Shown here: positions 11,601 through 24,649 of the stretch, in pieces | How positions within the stretch are numbered: position 1 is the first letter of the stretch | Layout of the letters: the number at the start of each line of letters is the position of its first letter | Assembly: GCA_947561395.2 (NCBI GenBank) | Contig: OX387189.1 | Span: forward strand, 19,592,329 to 19,656,328 | Origin: Buxus sempervirens | Taxonomy: Eukaryota > Streptophyta > Magnoliopsida > Buxales > Buxaceae | Length of the DNA stretch: 64,000 nucleotides | Direction of reading: 5' to 3' | Notes under the pieces: generated by a model | Database searches by the model: none | Seen by the model: only the letters and a program-made list of their open reading frames with translations | What the model was told of the DNA's origin: nothing | Made by a program: the position numbers and the translations under genes

Positions 11601-13358
11601 AATTAGGGGTGTCAATGGGTCAGGTTTAGGTAGTCCCAGAACAAAACCCTATTGTGTGAGATGGTTCTGAGTATTATCAGTTCCAAGTCTGGGAATGTGA
11701 TCAATTGTCCCAGAACTGAATCCACATACACTCAGTTTTTTGCAGGTACCAGTTGAATACACGATTTCAAACAATAAAAGAGAAACAAAAATGAAAAATA
11801 AAAAAATAAGCTTCTTATATGAAAAAAATAATGTCAAAACACATGCATTCTACAATATATAATATTTATAATGTTGATGTGCAATCTAAAATTCATCTAT
11901 ACTTGTCTCATAGAACTCCTCTATGCTTGGAAGAAAGCTTCTACAATCATTATCTCCAAGGAATGGTAGCTAAAACAACAATACAACTTTTCTAATGACT
12001 TTAAAAGAACACAAACAATCAAAAGTGGATTAGTTAAACTCTTGTGTCATTTTTTAATCTTCTAAGAAAAAGAAACAAAGAAAAATTTAAAAGTTCAAAT
12101 TTAAATAATTTAATTAGATTAGGTAAGTTTTTAAATTCTTCTTTTATTATCTATTGAAAATCTAATTAGCAATTATTAAGTATAAATTAAAATAATGCTT
12201 ATTCCCAAGGCTTCCTTATTATTAAAAGTTGATTACCTAACTAGTTATATATCGGGTATTTATTGGGTACTCGATGGGCATACCTGCATAGACCCAATTA
12301 TTAACAGTCCTACTTTTTGTGTGCATATTTTTTTGGATCCTTTTTTCAGTTCATTGATTAGTTATAACCTTTTGCAATCATTTTTCAAACTGTGTATCTA
12401 CTTGCCACATAGCCCTCCAAAGCAAAATATTTTTATTTTTATTCATTTTCCACTTGACAAGTCCAGTTACCACATTACTCAAATGAGTTGAATCCCAACT
12501 TACAATGCCTATCCAACTTCGTAACTATAGGTCGTATAGGCCACTAAAGGCAACACAACGAAACAACACTTCTTATGTGCCAATTAGGGTACAATAACAG
12601 AGATAAACTAGTTGTTTTACCTATGCTAAGCACAAAAACATATACATTTAATTATGTTATTTCTAAATAATTTAAAATAACCACTAAAATGAGTAAATAT
12701 AATAGTTTGACGTTTTGTTACTATGTTGAAGCACACCAGTAATTTATTTATAGTCCAAGATTTTAATGACAACAATACCTTATGTCATTTAACCTTTTAT
12801 GGGTAGAATTCAATATTTTACTGGCCTTTTTTTGGCTGTCAGTCCTTTTTTTTTTTAGTGAAAATTATACAATTTTCATCCATCGTGCATTTGACGTAAT
12901 TGTTCTCCTTATGTGGATAAGCTTCCATTACCTAGTTTTAGGGATGGCAACCAAAACACTAAGCTTCCATTACCTAGTTTTAGTAACTATTATTATAATT
13001 CTGAGACATATCACTGGCAATCTGAACTAAGAACACAAAGATCCTTTCCATGAAGAGACACCGGCAACTGCAAATTCAGAAATTTTTTTTGGAAAATAGA
13101 GAAGTATATCTTTGATTATTAATTTAGTTAAAGATAGTTATGGGTTTCTAGGACTCTGAAAAGATAAGGATTAATAATACAATTTTAAAAGCTTTTAAAC
13201 AATTTTTTCCTTAAAGGAAACAACAACCCATGTCTTTGGGCTTTGTTTGTGTTTCTTTAAAAAACAAAATTTATTAGATAATGTGGCTAATTCAGAGGAC
13301 CTTCTATCAAACGAATAGAATAGATTAGTTATGTCATTCTTCTACATAACATAGTTAA
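11601..13358. other. AT-rich, probable degraded small elements
   Basis: No gene is visible. The AGGGGTGTCAATGGGT word at 11604 and phrases such as GGGTACTCGATGGGCATACC near 12266 resemble the ends of small plant DNA elements. A 24-bp phrase (TAAGCTTCCATTACC then TAGTTTTAG) occurs twice, at about 12917 and 12959. Confidence 0.35.
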
Positions 13359-14684
13359 TGTGCGCACCTCGGGCGTGTTGAAGAAGCGTGTTACATGTTT
13401 AATGGAGTCGCCACCACCTGAAATGGTGCAGGTAGACACTTTGTTGACTTTTAGTCTGAACCAGTGATTCTGGAAAAGTGACCCGATTACAACCCAGGGA
13501 AGTCCTTGAACACCCTGGGTTGCCCCACCGAAATGGGTTCCCTTAAATCAGTTGGATCGTATTTGGGCTAATTTACTATTATTTAATTTTTTTATCTTTT
13601 ATCTTTTATATATATATATATATATTTTTTTTATGATCACATGTGTACAAATATTGGAGGAATGAAGGTTGCTATACTACATCTTATACAAAATATAATA
13701 CATATAAAAAATTCCAAAATAAAGAAATTCAAATCAAATATTCTCACATGTAGCAATGTACTTTGTTACTTAAATATATATATATACATATATATATATA
13801 TATTTATTTATCTTTTTTTAATTTTATTATTATTATTATTTATTTTATCTTTCTCATATATACAAGGGATTAGAGGAATTAACATGTTACATTATACATG
13901 AAACAAAATAAGAAGGTTTATCAAGATATTCTAGTGAAACAAAAAAAATTCAATATGAGTAAACCTACGGCCAACTAAAAATACAATCCTTAGCCACATC
14001 ACCTAATCTTTTATTGTTCTTTCATTGTTTTCTTTTATTTTTTCCTTTTTTTTATGATAATTTATTTACACAAAGCATGTTAAAAAAAACTCAATTATAT
14101 TTGGCCATTGAAATTTACACTTTGTTTTTTTCCATTTTTTATTCTTATTTCTAAGGGTTTGGATAAGAGAAGAAGTGTTATAAGAAATTAATAGGAGTTA
14201 CAAATGTTTAAGCCTATGATTAAGAAGTTAAAAAAATTAAATATGTTAATTAAGCCTATTATCTAAAGAATTAAGAAAAGGAAAAAAAATCTGGTTAGTA
14301 AAGTATATTAATTAAGCATATTATCTAAAGAATTAAGAATAAAAAATCTGGTTAGTATGTGTTTTAGTATGTGTTTTAATCATTCAAGAAAAACAAAACA
14401 AATAAAGGCCTAGGGGTTGTTTTTAAAAAAAAAGTTTTAAAGAAAGGGTAAAAAAGGAAATAGAATAATTTCTGTTTAAATCCTCTAACCTTTCAGAATA
14501 ACAAATTAATCACAAAAGTTCATCAAAATTTCAAAATTCCACACCCAAAACCATTCATTCAACAGAATTTTTTGCTTGGCTTCCCTATCTTCTAGTTTCT
14601 TCCTTTTATTTCACTACAACTCCTTTGAAATCCTTTCTAATTCTCAAACACAAAAGAAGAAAAGAAAACAAACTTTAAGAACAG

Positions 14685-15040
14685 CCGCATGTGGCTATTG
14701 GACAGCCACCTGTGGCTGTTCCATTTCATGAATCAGGCTCAGCCATTTCGGCTGAGCCAATCCCCATCAATCCTTTCAATTCCTCTCCTTCTCTGAAGTA
14801 TTTTTCTAACCTTTAAACAACAAAATAAGAACAGCCACTGGTGACTGTTTAAAAGCCACCTGTGGCTGTTTTTTTTTTTAATTTTTTAAAACCATGCTCA
14901 GCCGAACTCTCAATCAAAAGATATGATTATCAATTTCCTCCAATATCTTTCTATTTCATCTTAACTCTCAAACAAAAGAGGAAAATAGATTCAATAACAG
15001 CCGCTGGTGACTGTCCAACAGCCACCTGCGGCTGTTGTTT
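14685..15040. promoter_or_regulatory. Hairpin cluster 2 of LTR A
   Basis: Repeated short inverted repeats with arms CAGCCAC and GTGGCTG, spaced by CT, occur near 14703-14720, 14848-14870 and 15018-15036. Relatives such as CAGCCGCATGTGGCT and GCTCAGCC/GGCTGAGC are also present. They lie downstream of the TATA box in the LTR sense. The same architecture with other arm sequences is found in every other complete family-1 LTR here. Confidence 0.6.
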
Positions 15041-16122
15041 TTTTTTTTATAAAACTAGGTTCAGCTAAGGTTAACGACCACTTGGATTACCATTTTAATA
15101 AACACTTTAACTTGTGAGGAAATATAAGCATGCTTTGGATTATCTATTAGTGTCCTATTACCTATTAGTATTCCCAAATGAGTTGGTAGCAAAACATTTT
15201 CTACTATTTTCTATTATCTTTGAAAATGGAAGATAGCATTAGTGTTCTCAAAGAGAGCATGCCTGTAATCTTTTAGACACAACCCATTTGTTTCATGACT
15301 CAACAAAACACTTTTTGTCATCTTCTTATTATTATTTTTTTGTTTCATTTAAAAGAAAAATCACAGGCATGCTCCGCCCATAACAGTAACATGCATTCAG
15401 ACTCTGTTCGAACCTCTTTAATTTGCATATCAGTGATATAACATTATTTGACAATTTGACTGAACATGTTTCTTCAATTTGACAATTTGACATGCAGCCA
15501 AAAAAACACACTTGGCCATAACATAAGGGTGACATATCATTTTTTTTATTGGACAATTGAGCAACACTAAGAAGAAGAAAAAAATTTGGCCATAACATAA
15601 CAGTGACATGCATGCTTTATATTATCATACTTTCCTTTGACAATTTAACAATATTTAACATAAAATATTTGATTAAAAAATCAATAAACAAGTTAGAAGA
15701 AAATGGAAGCTGGTACGGGATCGATTTGCTAGAAGTCGGTGAGCTCAACTCTGGACAAACTCCTTCCACCTCTTTTCCTCACTTCCCTCTTTGCTTTTTT
15801 TTTAAAGAACTATCTTCTTTAGATCCTCCTCCCCTTTTGCTCCCAACTTCAAGCCTTTTTATAGAGGATTCCCACCCCTTCAACTTCTTAACCCCTAACA
15901 TTTCCTCTTCCTCTCCTAAACCTTTCATTTCCTTAACTTCTCCTCTTCCTCTCTTAAACAACTAACCCCCTAACTTCTCCTCTTCCTCTCTTAAACCCAT
16001 AACTCTTCATCTTCCTCTCTTAAACACCTTCATTCACTTAGGTTTGATCAAAGTCTATTTTGTCCCACATTTTTATTAGGCTTATATTTTTTTGAAGCTT
16101 TGTCTCAATATCTCAAGAGAAT

Positions 16123-16150
16123 ATGAGTTGGACCAATTCGTCCAACTCAT
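16123..16150. promoter_or_regulatory. Perfect 10-bp hairpin upstream of TATA, LTR A
   Basis: Arms ATGAGTTGGA (16123-16132) and TCCAACTCAT (16141-16150) with an 8-nt spacer. In the LTR sense (minus) it lies about 260 bp upstream of the TATA box. A second imperfect inverted repeat (GGTAGCCAC and GTGGCTGCC) is at about 16318-16349. Confidence 0.6.
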
Positions 16151-16864
16151 TTCTCTTTGTTTATTTTTATTATTATTATTATTATTATCTTTTAATCTTA
16201 AACTTTTATTAACTTTGTTATTAAATTTTTTATTTATTTGCATAACAAACCCCATTAGGAAACTTACTTATTTACTAAAACAACCCCACAAAATTTTAAT
16301 TTATCATTTGTTACATGGTAGCCACCATGGCGTACACGTGGCTGCCATGTGGTATCCAATTTTAGTTTTGTAAAAATCCCCAAACTACCCTTTACTTCTT
16401 TTATCCATAACTTACTTGTTTGAGATCTGATTTGAGCATGGTTTGATGCATCGGAATCGTCTCAAAATTCTCTTTATTATGAACTTGTTATTTAAAAAAG
16501 ACAGGTCCACTATAAAAACCTCGATTTATGTATCCACATATATGCCAGTTTAAGATATGCTTTTTGGACAATTTTATAGTGCAAAAATGGGGTGCTGACA
16601 GTTAAATTAATCATAATAGCCAGCTAATAATATTTTTCTAGAGCAAAATACAATAAGTGATATAATATTCCTAATAACTATAGATTTTAATACATTATAT
16701 GACATAATATTACTGGTAACGAGATAGCTATACAATTGCAACCAATCCAGGGAATCGCAGTCTATATTACATATATACACATATGATTTTATGAAAAACA
16801 ACCAATCACATTCACCAACAATGTGTGCCGTATGGAATTTGTGAAACGAAAAAAGAAAAAAAAA

Positions 16865-19705
16865 CATAACGCCTCGAACTCGGGTCAATGCAAAACCGGC
16901 ATTCAACCCGAATCCAAAGTGCTACTGTAATGCTCAAATCCGGTTTAACAATCAAACCCAGAGTGTTACTTTTGAATTGGGTCTCAGAACTAACAAAAAT
17001 TTATGCGGAATTAAAACTTTTATTTCAATTAGAGTACGGTTTTGCAGCATATGATAAGTATTTCCATTAATACAAAATTTTCTTTATTTACAATAACATT
17101 ATCTATAATCTGGAATAATCCTAAAACAAGATTACAATTCTACCCATGTGCATACTACCTCAATCTTGATGATCTCTCCATCCATACCTGAAAAATAGGT
17201 GAAAACAGGAGTGAAATTTCCATCTCAACAAGTAGCAAGGTGCATGCAATTAAATAGTCTAATTTAAGAAATAGTCATGAGGTATTTCGAAAAACAAGGC
17301 AAAGGAAATTTAATCCAATTCATGTAAATATTCTCAAATAATCAATAAGATATAAACAAATAGCACATGTGACATCACAAGACTCATAGAGCAAGATAAA
17401 TCTTTGAACAGACACTCTCCATTGCTATGCCACCACGCGTCTTATGGGCAGAGCTACTATGACCCTCAAACCCGTATATCACTGAGACAAGAGGCGTAGT
17501 CCTCGACTTATTGTGCATGAAACTTAAAAAGTTTGGCATGAACCACCAGTATGCAGCACCTATATCAATACATGGAGATGACCGCTTATCCACATATACA
17601 TGACTCACCAGGGAGGCTCGAAATGACCCTACAGACATGCAAACCCCCTAATGCAAACTAACTTGCAAAGGAAGTGCGAGCGCAGATGGGAGTGATCAAC
17701 CCAAAATAAATACCCCTCCACTATCTAGTTTAACCTATGGATTCATATACAGCTATGCTCACTAGACACCAATCACACAATGAAACAATTTATTCTGATT
17801 ATGATTGATTACCAATATATACATAATATCCGTAAACCATGTTCTCAAATCAATTACCATAACTCAATTTCAAGTGATGTTCTTGTATCAATCACATTAA
17901 CCCTAAATCAAATTCCGTTTGAGAAAACACCGTCAAAACCACGAATAAATCTCCAAACCAGATTCCATAAATAGTAACCACCCAAAACAAGATTACTAAA
18001 GTTTTAGACTTGTTATAGTTCACAATCATAAGCACTAGTGAGTTTCCTAAGCCTTGACGAAAACATCTCTAATTAAATTACCTATTTGTGTTCCACTTCT
18101 ATATTTAAAACCTAATTATAATATTCTGTATTTTCTGGTATCTTTCACTTTTAGCAATTCACACAGACCCAAATTGATTCTTAAGAGTTGGTTCAAATTC
18201 CCAAATCGACGTTTAACATGATCTAATCCATTAATTCCAAAATCTTGACCTTTAATTCACCCACTTGCAATCATTATTCCAAATTATTCATTTTAATACC
18301 AAATTAAATTCCGTTAGTTCCTATGCCTAATTTAACTCTCATACATATGCTACAATAATTAAATTACTGGAAAAATTATTAAACATTAATTTTATACTCA
18401 AAATCCCAAATTCTGAAATTTCTATTTGGATCGCTCAGCATGGTCGCCCAGGCAACCTGCTGGGCGCCCATGTAAATCCGGTAGATTCCCAGATTTTCAT
18501 ATTTTCGGTTTTTGGGGTTATTTTCTTGGTTTCTAATTGTTCTAAATTTATTTCTTATGAACCTAAATCACACCTACAACACCCTAGACATATCTATATC
18601 AATTAATTACAATTCCTTGGTCATATACAAAGATCAAACCTATATTTTGAACACTTTTATATCTTTCTTCCAAGAACATGAAAACCAACCAAATCCATGA
18701 AATAGATTTTCGTCTAACCAAATCAATCAAGAGTAAATCACAAACACAGAAATTATGCATTTCCTCTAGTTTTCAAGTGATTGCTACTTGCCTTATTATG
18801 CAAAAATCCATCTTTTCTTGAATCTCGCATTGAATCTGATTTTTTGTTCTTTATTACACCAACCTAGGGTTCTTTAAACAAAATCTCCACCATTCAGATT
18901 GTAGTCCTACCAGTCGTGAACAAAACCTCCAAATTTGAGGTCGATCCAACGGTTGGATTTCTCCCGATCTAAGTTTGATGGCCGCTGGTCGAAGGTTTTA
19001 GCAACAACCCTTCTTCCAAAATCTTTGATCTTCTTCCCTTCCTCTTTTCCTATTTTGTTCCGCACGAATTTTCCCTCTTTTCTCTCCTTTCCTCTCTATT
19101 TAGTTTGATTAGAAGAAACCCTAGACTAGCTTTAATGACTTACTTAAATAGACTAACACTAAAGCAGTCCTATTAGGATTAGAAAACCTTCTAATTAATT
19201 CCTACTTTCTCTCATCCTTCTAATTCTCTTTAAGTGTTTTCCCTATTAGGTCCCTTACTAAATAAACTCCTTCCTTGGACCAATTTTTGTCCATATTATC
19301 TTTCTAATTCCAAATATTACCTAAACACCCAATTAAGTCACTTCCCCTCTAAATTAAGTCCATTAATTAAGTATAATTACCCAATTGCCCATTTTCCATT
19401 CTTTTATGCTATAATTATTACTGTTTAACTTCAAACTTAACCTAATAAGTTTTTAAACTTCTATTTTCCAATTCTTTTACTTATTTGATAATTTAGTTCA
19501 TCAATTGCCCATTTGGAAATTACTAAATACCCTTTTCTTCTTCTAAATTGATTTCCTTTGAAAATTATCTTTTCTTTACGAATTATTATTTATTTGAATT
19601 ATCAATTCTCTAAATTTTTATTCTTTTATTTCCACTATACTCAAACCCTTATTTTCTTTTATCTATTTATGCATTTATTATTATCCAAAAATTCGGGGTT
19701 TTACA
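16865..19705 (-). mobile_element. Solo LTR, family 2 (LTR 2)
   Basis: The plus strand begins CATAACGCCTCGAA, which is the family TGTAACGCCCCGAA with terminal transitions, and ends CGGGGTTTTACA. Flanks are AAAAA on both sides, a possible TSD inside A-rich DNA. Length is 2841 bp, minus strand, with no internal genes. It contains the family phrase CATCTCAACAAGTAGCA (17220-17236) and a GC-rich cluster with GGTCGCCCAGG and CTGGGCGCCC parts at 18440-18470. Confidence 0.75.
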
Positions 19706-19710
19706 AAAAA

Positions 19711-19930
19711 ACAGGGTGAAGAGAGATAGACGAAGAGGGGAGGACAAAGGGGGGGGGGAGAAAGTATGAATACCGATTGTTCTTCACGAACAACTTCTGC
19801 TGTGTGGAATCTGCAAAAACTGAAAAAAAAAGGGTGAAGAGAGATAGACGAATAAGGGAGGGAGAAAGTATTGTTGTAGGCGTACCTGAACTTCAGATGC
19901 CGTCTGTTCTTCACACGATAACTCATCTCA
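19711..19930. repeat. Tandem duplication, about 120 bp
   Basis: Two adjacent copies each run from GGGTGAAGAGAGATAGACGAA through a GA-rich part and GAGAAAGTAT to GTTCTTCAC. A third, partial copy (GTATGGAATTTGTGAAAC then A-rich) lies across LTR 2 at about 16830-16864. LTR 2 therefore inserted in or beside this duplicated tract. Confidence 0.7.
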
Positions 19931-20541
19931 ATCGACAGATCTTGAAGGAAAAGAAAAAACAATAAAGAGAATGAGAAAGAGGGAGAGAGGAAGAAAGGGA
20001 GGAAGAACGGAGGAGGGAGAGGGGAAGAGGAGGCGCTTGGATCCTTTGTGGAGCAAATCCTCTATGAAGCAAACGCGTTCTCTGTGCAACGTAATCCAAC
20101 GGACCAAATTAAGTCAAGGCTATTATAGTAATTTCGACCACAACACTTAAAAAACTATTAAAACTTCTCCTCGTCTCAATGAAAACGCGTGAAACATTTT
20201 ATTTTATATAACTTATAATCTCCTCGACGTCCGAACTTTCGCACTTTACTGTGTTTACTCAGACTTGGCGGGGAAGGTTAAGGAAGGCAACTTCCACTTC
20301 CAAGTGTTGAGGAAGGAACCACCACTCCACCATTATTCGTTTCTATTTAAGACTCCAACAACCAATCCTAACCAGGTACATAAACATATTTTTGGCTTTT
20401 TCCATTAATGTCCCTTCTTTGAACCCCGTGGACCTAGTGAAACCTTAAATAAATACAGTCCTGAATAAAACAAATTATAGTTGGGCGTATTTTTGAGGAG
20501 TATGCCGCCACACATCCATAGGGTATCATGTGGTATCCTCA
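19931..20541. other. No recognised gene before the gap
   Basis: Mixed-composition DNA with a GA-rich start. I see no coding region. The last 20 bases before the gap read toward a GGTATC-type word, so the GGTACC array may begin inside the gap. Confidence 0.4.
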
Positions 20542-20741
20542 NNNNNNNNNNNNNNNNNNNNNNNNNNNNNNNNNNNNNNNNNNNNNNNNNNNNNNNNNNN
20601 NNNNNNNNNNNNNNNNNNNNNNNNNNNNNNNNNNNNNNNNNNNNNNNNNNNNNNNNNNNNNNNNNNNNNNNNNNNNNNNNNNNNNNNNNNNNNNNNNNNN
20701 NNNNNNNNNNNNNNNNNNNNNNNNNNNNNNNNNNNNNNNNN
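20542..20741. other. Assembly gap, 200 N
   Basis: Exactly 200 unknown bases, a scaffolding placeholder whose true size is unknown. It abuts the GGTACC array and a run of 35 cytosines, so difficult repeats are the likely cause. Confidence 0.98.
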
Positions 20742-20777
20742 TAAGGTACACCCTAGGGACAACCCATAGGCACCTCA

Positions 20778-20814
<37 letters not shown>

Positions 20815-20944
20815 ACAAAAAAAAATAAGCCTTGGGTAACCCCATAATTAACACTTAGTTATCCCCACAAAAAGGCTTGTCAAATAAGAATTAGGTACCT
20901 CCAAAACTAACAATTAGGCACCCCCAAAATATCCCTTAGGTACC
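20742..20944 (+). repeat. GGTACC-core tandem array, left part
   Basis: Degenerate units of roughly 20 bp with the theme CCCCAAATAAGCCTTAGGTACC, C-rich on the plus strand. The array contains a run of 35 C at 20780-20814, which may be real or a polymerase/assembly artefact. LTR B interrupts the array at 20945 and it resumes at 23847. Confidence 0.75.
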
Positions 20945-21732
20945 TGTGCGCACGTCCCTCGAGGCACCGCATTTCTAGTTGGGGTATCGAAGTTGCCATT
21001 GCCTGATGGGGTGCAGGCAGACACCTGGGTACTTATTCAGGTATATTTGAATGGTCTATGTCTTTTTAGAGATCCTAGTTAAGGTCTCAGTTATGTCCGG
21101 GGAAGTATGAAGGACACCCCAGCCCACCCCGTCAATTGACAGGTCCCCCCGGGTCTCCCTGGTTCGAGTCAACTTAGTCTCACCCCTTATCCTATGCCAG
21201 CATACATATTTTTGGTCTGGGTGGGAACCACCAGAATGATGCAGGTCCCCCTTTATTTTTGTTAATTTTATCTTTTTATCCAAGATGAGGTGGGTCTGGT
21301 ATGAGCCCCGTTGAAAGGCCCATTGGTAACCATGTTAGGCTTCGGTTAAGCCCAATTCCTATTTAGGGTTATGTTGGATAACCCTTTCTGGATTAGGTTA
21401 TTTAGTTTAAAAGTTTGATTAAATGTACAAGATTTAATGGGTTCAGATTTTTAAAGTCTACTAGGCTTGGACTTGGCTCAGGATATTATCCATGTTGCCA
21501 TGTGAGGCCCATTTATTGAAACGGGCCCTGGTTTGGGCAGGTCGGATGTGGGCCCCCGTTGGAAGGCCCACAATGTCTTGGTGGGCCCAAATGGCCCAAG
21601 TCACAAAATTAGATTTTGGACTGATTCAAAGCCTATTTGGTTTAGATTAAGTAATAATGGGTTGGATCGGGTCAGGTCTTAGACCAAAGAGACGGGTTTT
21701 AAATGATTTACTGGGCTCAACCACACATATCC

Positions 21733-21835
21733 TGCGGTTACGTCGTAACCGCACACTTGGTGCGGTCCGGGCCTGACCACACATTCTATGCAGTCAAGCC
21801 CGAACCGCTTTGAGTATGCGGTTCAACTCGAATCC
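21733..21835. promoter_or_regulatory. Hairpin cluster 2 of LTR B
   Basis: The first hairpin is perfect, with arms TGCGGTTAC (21733-21741) and GTAACCGCA (21745-21753) and a 3-nt loop. Related half-sites follow (GTGCGGTCCGG, GAACCGC, TGCGGTTC). It corresponds in position to cluster 2 of the other family-1 LTRs. Confidence 0.6.
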
Positions 21836-23208
21836 CAAAAAATTGCTAAAATCTCATTAGGGGTTGGTTCGTTAGCTCCCCAAGGATGTTTGTAATTTAC
21901 TGTGAGCTCCGGATTAAACTCATAGTGATGTGTATGCTTCTTTTTTTTGGGTTAAATGATCCCTTCTTTTGAGGCTTTTCAAAATGGGGTGGATCTTTGC
22001 TTTTACATGACCAATAGAACTTTGAACAAGGGCCTTAAATGCCCTTGTTTGGTATCAAAGTGATCCTTCTTAAAGGTATCAAATGCAAAACCAAAGAGAC
22101 TTGATTCTCACTTCATCAAACAACTCACCCCATATATACATGCTTGGTTATTATAAAGAATATATGCAATAGATGAAAACTAAAAAAAAATGCATGAGAA
22201 TAACTTTGCAAATCCAGAAATAATCCAAGAAATAAATATATATTTTGGGAAACCAAGTTGAAAATCCCCTAACAACTCAAAAAGGTAGACTCGTAAGGGC
22301 AAGGAGATGTGAAATCTTTTATTGACACCTGGAAGTGAGTAAAGTAAATCAAAATTTACATGTGATATTTATCCTTAAAACAAAAATCTGTTGATAAGAA
22401 GTAAAAAAAACCTACTATATATGTGTGTGGAAAGGTGTTCCTGCATATGCATGATTATGAGTGGAACCTAACAATTATATAGCAATAATCACATATTAGG
22501 TGAAAGGAAAGAGGGAAAAGGAAATTTTTGGGATACGTTGGATGGTAAAGAGGGACATCCCCCCTCTTTTTAAATAAACAATGAATCTCCATAAGAAGTT
22601 TAGAGATAGCATATGACCTCCTCTTTTCTTTATTATTTAAGAACCCTCTCCTTTCTTCTTTATGTATGGAGATCCCCCTCCTTAGCAAGGGGATCTCATA
22701 GCATACACAAAAGACATGAAAATGGTTAGAAAAATATAACAAATAGAAAACTTAATATGACACAAAAGGAAACAAACTCAAAGGATTCGCATCTTGTTAT
22801 ATATTGAATGAAAAAAAAATTACAAGTCTTTAACTTGATGATACCTTTTATACGAGTATGTGAAGACCCTCCGATGGACGTGGACAGCACTTCGGAACCT
22901 CTTCTTGGTTCAAGAGATAGCGTTTCCTTGTAGGTGAGAACAAGAAAAGGGAAGAAGATGAGAGTTAGGAGGGCATTTTGGGTGTTGAATGGGGCTTGGG
23001 TTTAGCAAGGGAATGGTATGGGGAGCTTTTCGTAGTAGAGGGGCAAAGGGGCGTCTAGGATGAGAAGGAAATGGAGGAGGAGTGGGAGAGAATGCTCCTT
23101 GGAATGGGGGGAAGGGGAACCCCCTATTTATAGTGAAAAAAGTGACCAAATTTTAATTTTTAATTTATCCTTTTCACTTGTTACTAAATAAAACATTGAG
23201 TGACACGT

Positions 23209-23261
23209 GGGTTGTTTTTCAACCCAACTCATTTCAACGCATTCTCCATGTGGGAGAATGC
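23209..23261. promoter_or_regulatory. Hairpins upstream of TATA, LTR B
   Basis: Arms GCATTCTCC (23239-23247) and GGAGAATGC (23253-23261) with loop ATGTG are perfect. A smaller one, GGGTTG and CAACCC with loop TTTTT, is at 23209-23225. In the LTR sense they lie about 80-130 bp upstream of the TATA box. Confidence 0.6.
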
Positions 23262-23846
23262 ATTGTAACCTTCTCCCTTTTTCAATTTTATTTTTATTTA
23301 TTTTAATTGTTTTGATTTTTATGTTTTATTATTATTTAATTCATTGATTTTTCTTTTGTTTAGACGCACATGTGCTTTTGGTTTTTTTATTTTATTTTTC
23401 ATTTAATTTAAATGCCTTAATTAGATATTTTATAAAAATATTATTATTTAATTCAAGATTTTTTCCTTTTATTGCTCTTTCTTTATTCTTTGCCACGTGG
23501 GCAGATTTCACCAGAACTTTGACTACTTATAACTCTTTTATTGCGTTGGAATAGTATCGAGATGCTCTTTCTGCTAGGATAAAATTGGACAGTTGATCTG
23601 GGGTTTAGCAAAAAGTCGAATTCTACTCCCCTCCGGTTTGACCGGTCTATAACTTCTTCATTCGGACTCCGATTTGAGCGAACTTAGTGGCGTTAGAATC
23701 ATATCGGAATCCTCTATCCATTAGTAATAAGCATGGTGGCCAATTTGCACTAGATAAAAAGTCAACTTTTGACCCCTCCGGGTTTGACTTTTCAATTAGG
23801 GTTTTCATTTTCGGCATTTTTGGTACGCAAAAATGAGTTGCTGACA

Positions 23847-24062
23847 ATACCCCCCATAAACAGCCGTCAAATAAGCCATAAACCACCCCCAAACAAGCCT
23901 TAGGTACCCACCGAATACACCTAAGGTACACCCCAAAACAACCTTTAGGTACCCCCAAAGAACCCCCAATTAAGCCTTAGGTATCCCCAATTAATCCTTA
24001 GGTACCCCCCAAATAAGCCATAGGTACCCCCAAAATAAGTCGTAGGTAACCCCAAATCGCAT
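23847..24062 (+). repeat. GGTACC-core tandem array, continued
   Basis: The same C-rich, roughly 20-bp units as at 20742-20944. Examples are AAGCCTTAGGTACC, CCTTTAGGTACCCCC and AAGCCATAGGTACCCCC. Sparse further copies of the core occur at about 24428 and 24451, up to the FAR1 gene. Confidence 0.85.
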
Positions 24063-24205
24063 GGTGCCGATTAATCCTGGGATCTAATCCTAATGAAACA
24101 GAGACTTCATGTTCTCAGGAAAGTGAATCGCTTGGCGCCGATTGATCCTAGGTTCTAATCCTGATGAAACAGAGATTTCATGTTCTCTGGAAAGTTAATC
24201 TCGAG
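24063..24205. repeat. Tandem duplication, about 72 bp
   Basis: Two copies, each with GATCCTAGGTTCTAATCC-like start, then GATGAAACAGAGA and TTCATGTTCTC. They differ at about one base in ten. Sparse GGTACC cores and CGATTAATC words follow to 24640, with no gene. Confidence 0.8.
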
Positions 24206-24649
24206 ACCTAATCTCAACTTCGCAATTAGTCGTGGGTCCTAATCTTGGAAAATAATCCTCTTAGAATTCTAATCGCAGACCTCACGATTAATCTGTGGGC
24301 TAATCGCCCAAACATGTTTGGTATTTTTTTTACTTTATCTTTGCCAGTATATTATATCTTATTTTTAACCCAAACCTATGGGGATGAACAAGGTCCAAAA
24401 ACTTATGTACGCCCTTTGTACCCTTAGGGTACCTTAAAAATAATTTGTAGGTACCATGTGACTAAGATACTTAAAAAATTGTTCCCATGTAATCAAGTTT
24501 TGTAATAACCCCTCAAAATACAGCAACTTGGCACATGCTTCAAGAGAATGGTTATGATGTATGGTTACCCTATGATTTTCATGGGTACTATATATTATTA
24601 GGAGTATGAAATTCTAAGTAAAATATATGTTTTTTTCTTATAGGGACAA

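Larger units (their letters stand above)
13359..16600 (-). mobile_element. Solo LTR, family 1 (LTR A)
   Basis: Flanked by a perfect 5-bp TSD, GTTAA, at 13354-13358 and 16601-16605. The plus strand begins TGTGCGCACC and ends GGGGTGCTGACA, so the LTR reads on the minus strand. Length is 3242 bp, with no internal retroelement genes. Near the 3' end of the LTR (left side) it keeps the family block with the GGAGTCGCCACC and GGTGCAGGTAGACAC words. It also holds TA microsatellites (about 13607-13625 and 13772-13803). A minus-strand TATA box (TATAAAAAG) is at about 15856-15864. Hairpins are described separately. Confidence 0.85.
20945..23846 (-). mobile_element. Solo LTR, family 1 (LTR B)
   Basis: The plus strand begins TGTGCGCACG and ends GAGTTGCTGACA. 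Flanks are GTACC and ATACC, a 5-bp TSD with one transition, and both flanks are array sequence. Length is 2902 bp, minus strand. The conserved word GATGGGGTGCAGGCAGACAC (about 21006) and a CCCCGTC-N-GAC inverted block (about 21127) mark the LTR 3' part. The minus-strand TATA box TATAAATAG is at 23125-23133. No retroelement genes. Confidence 0.85.
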
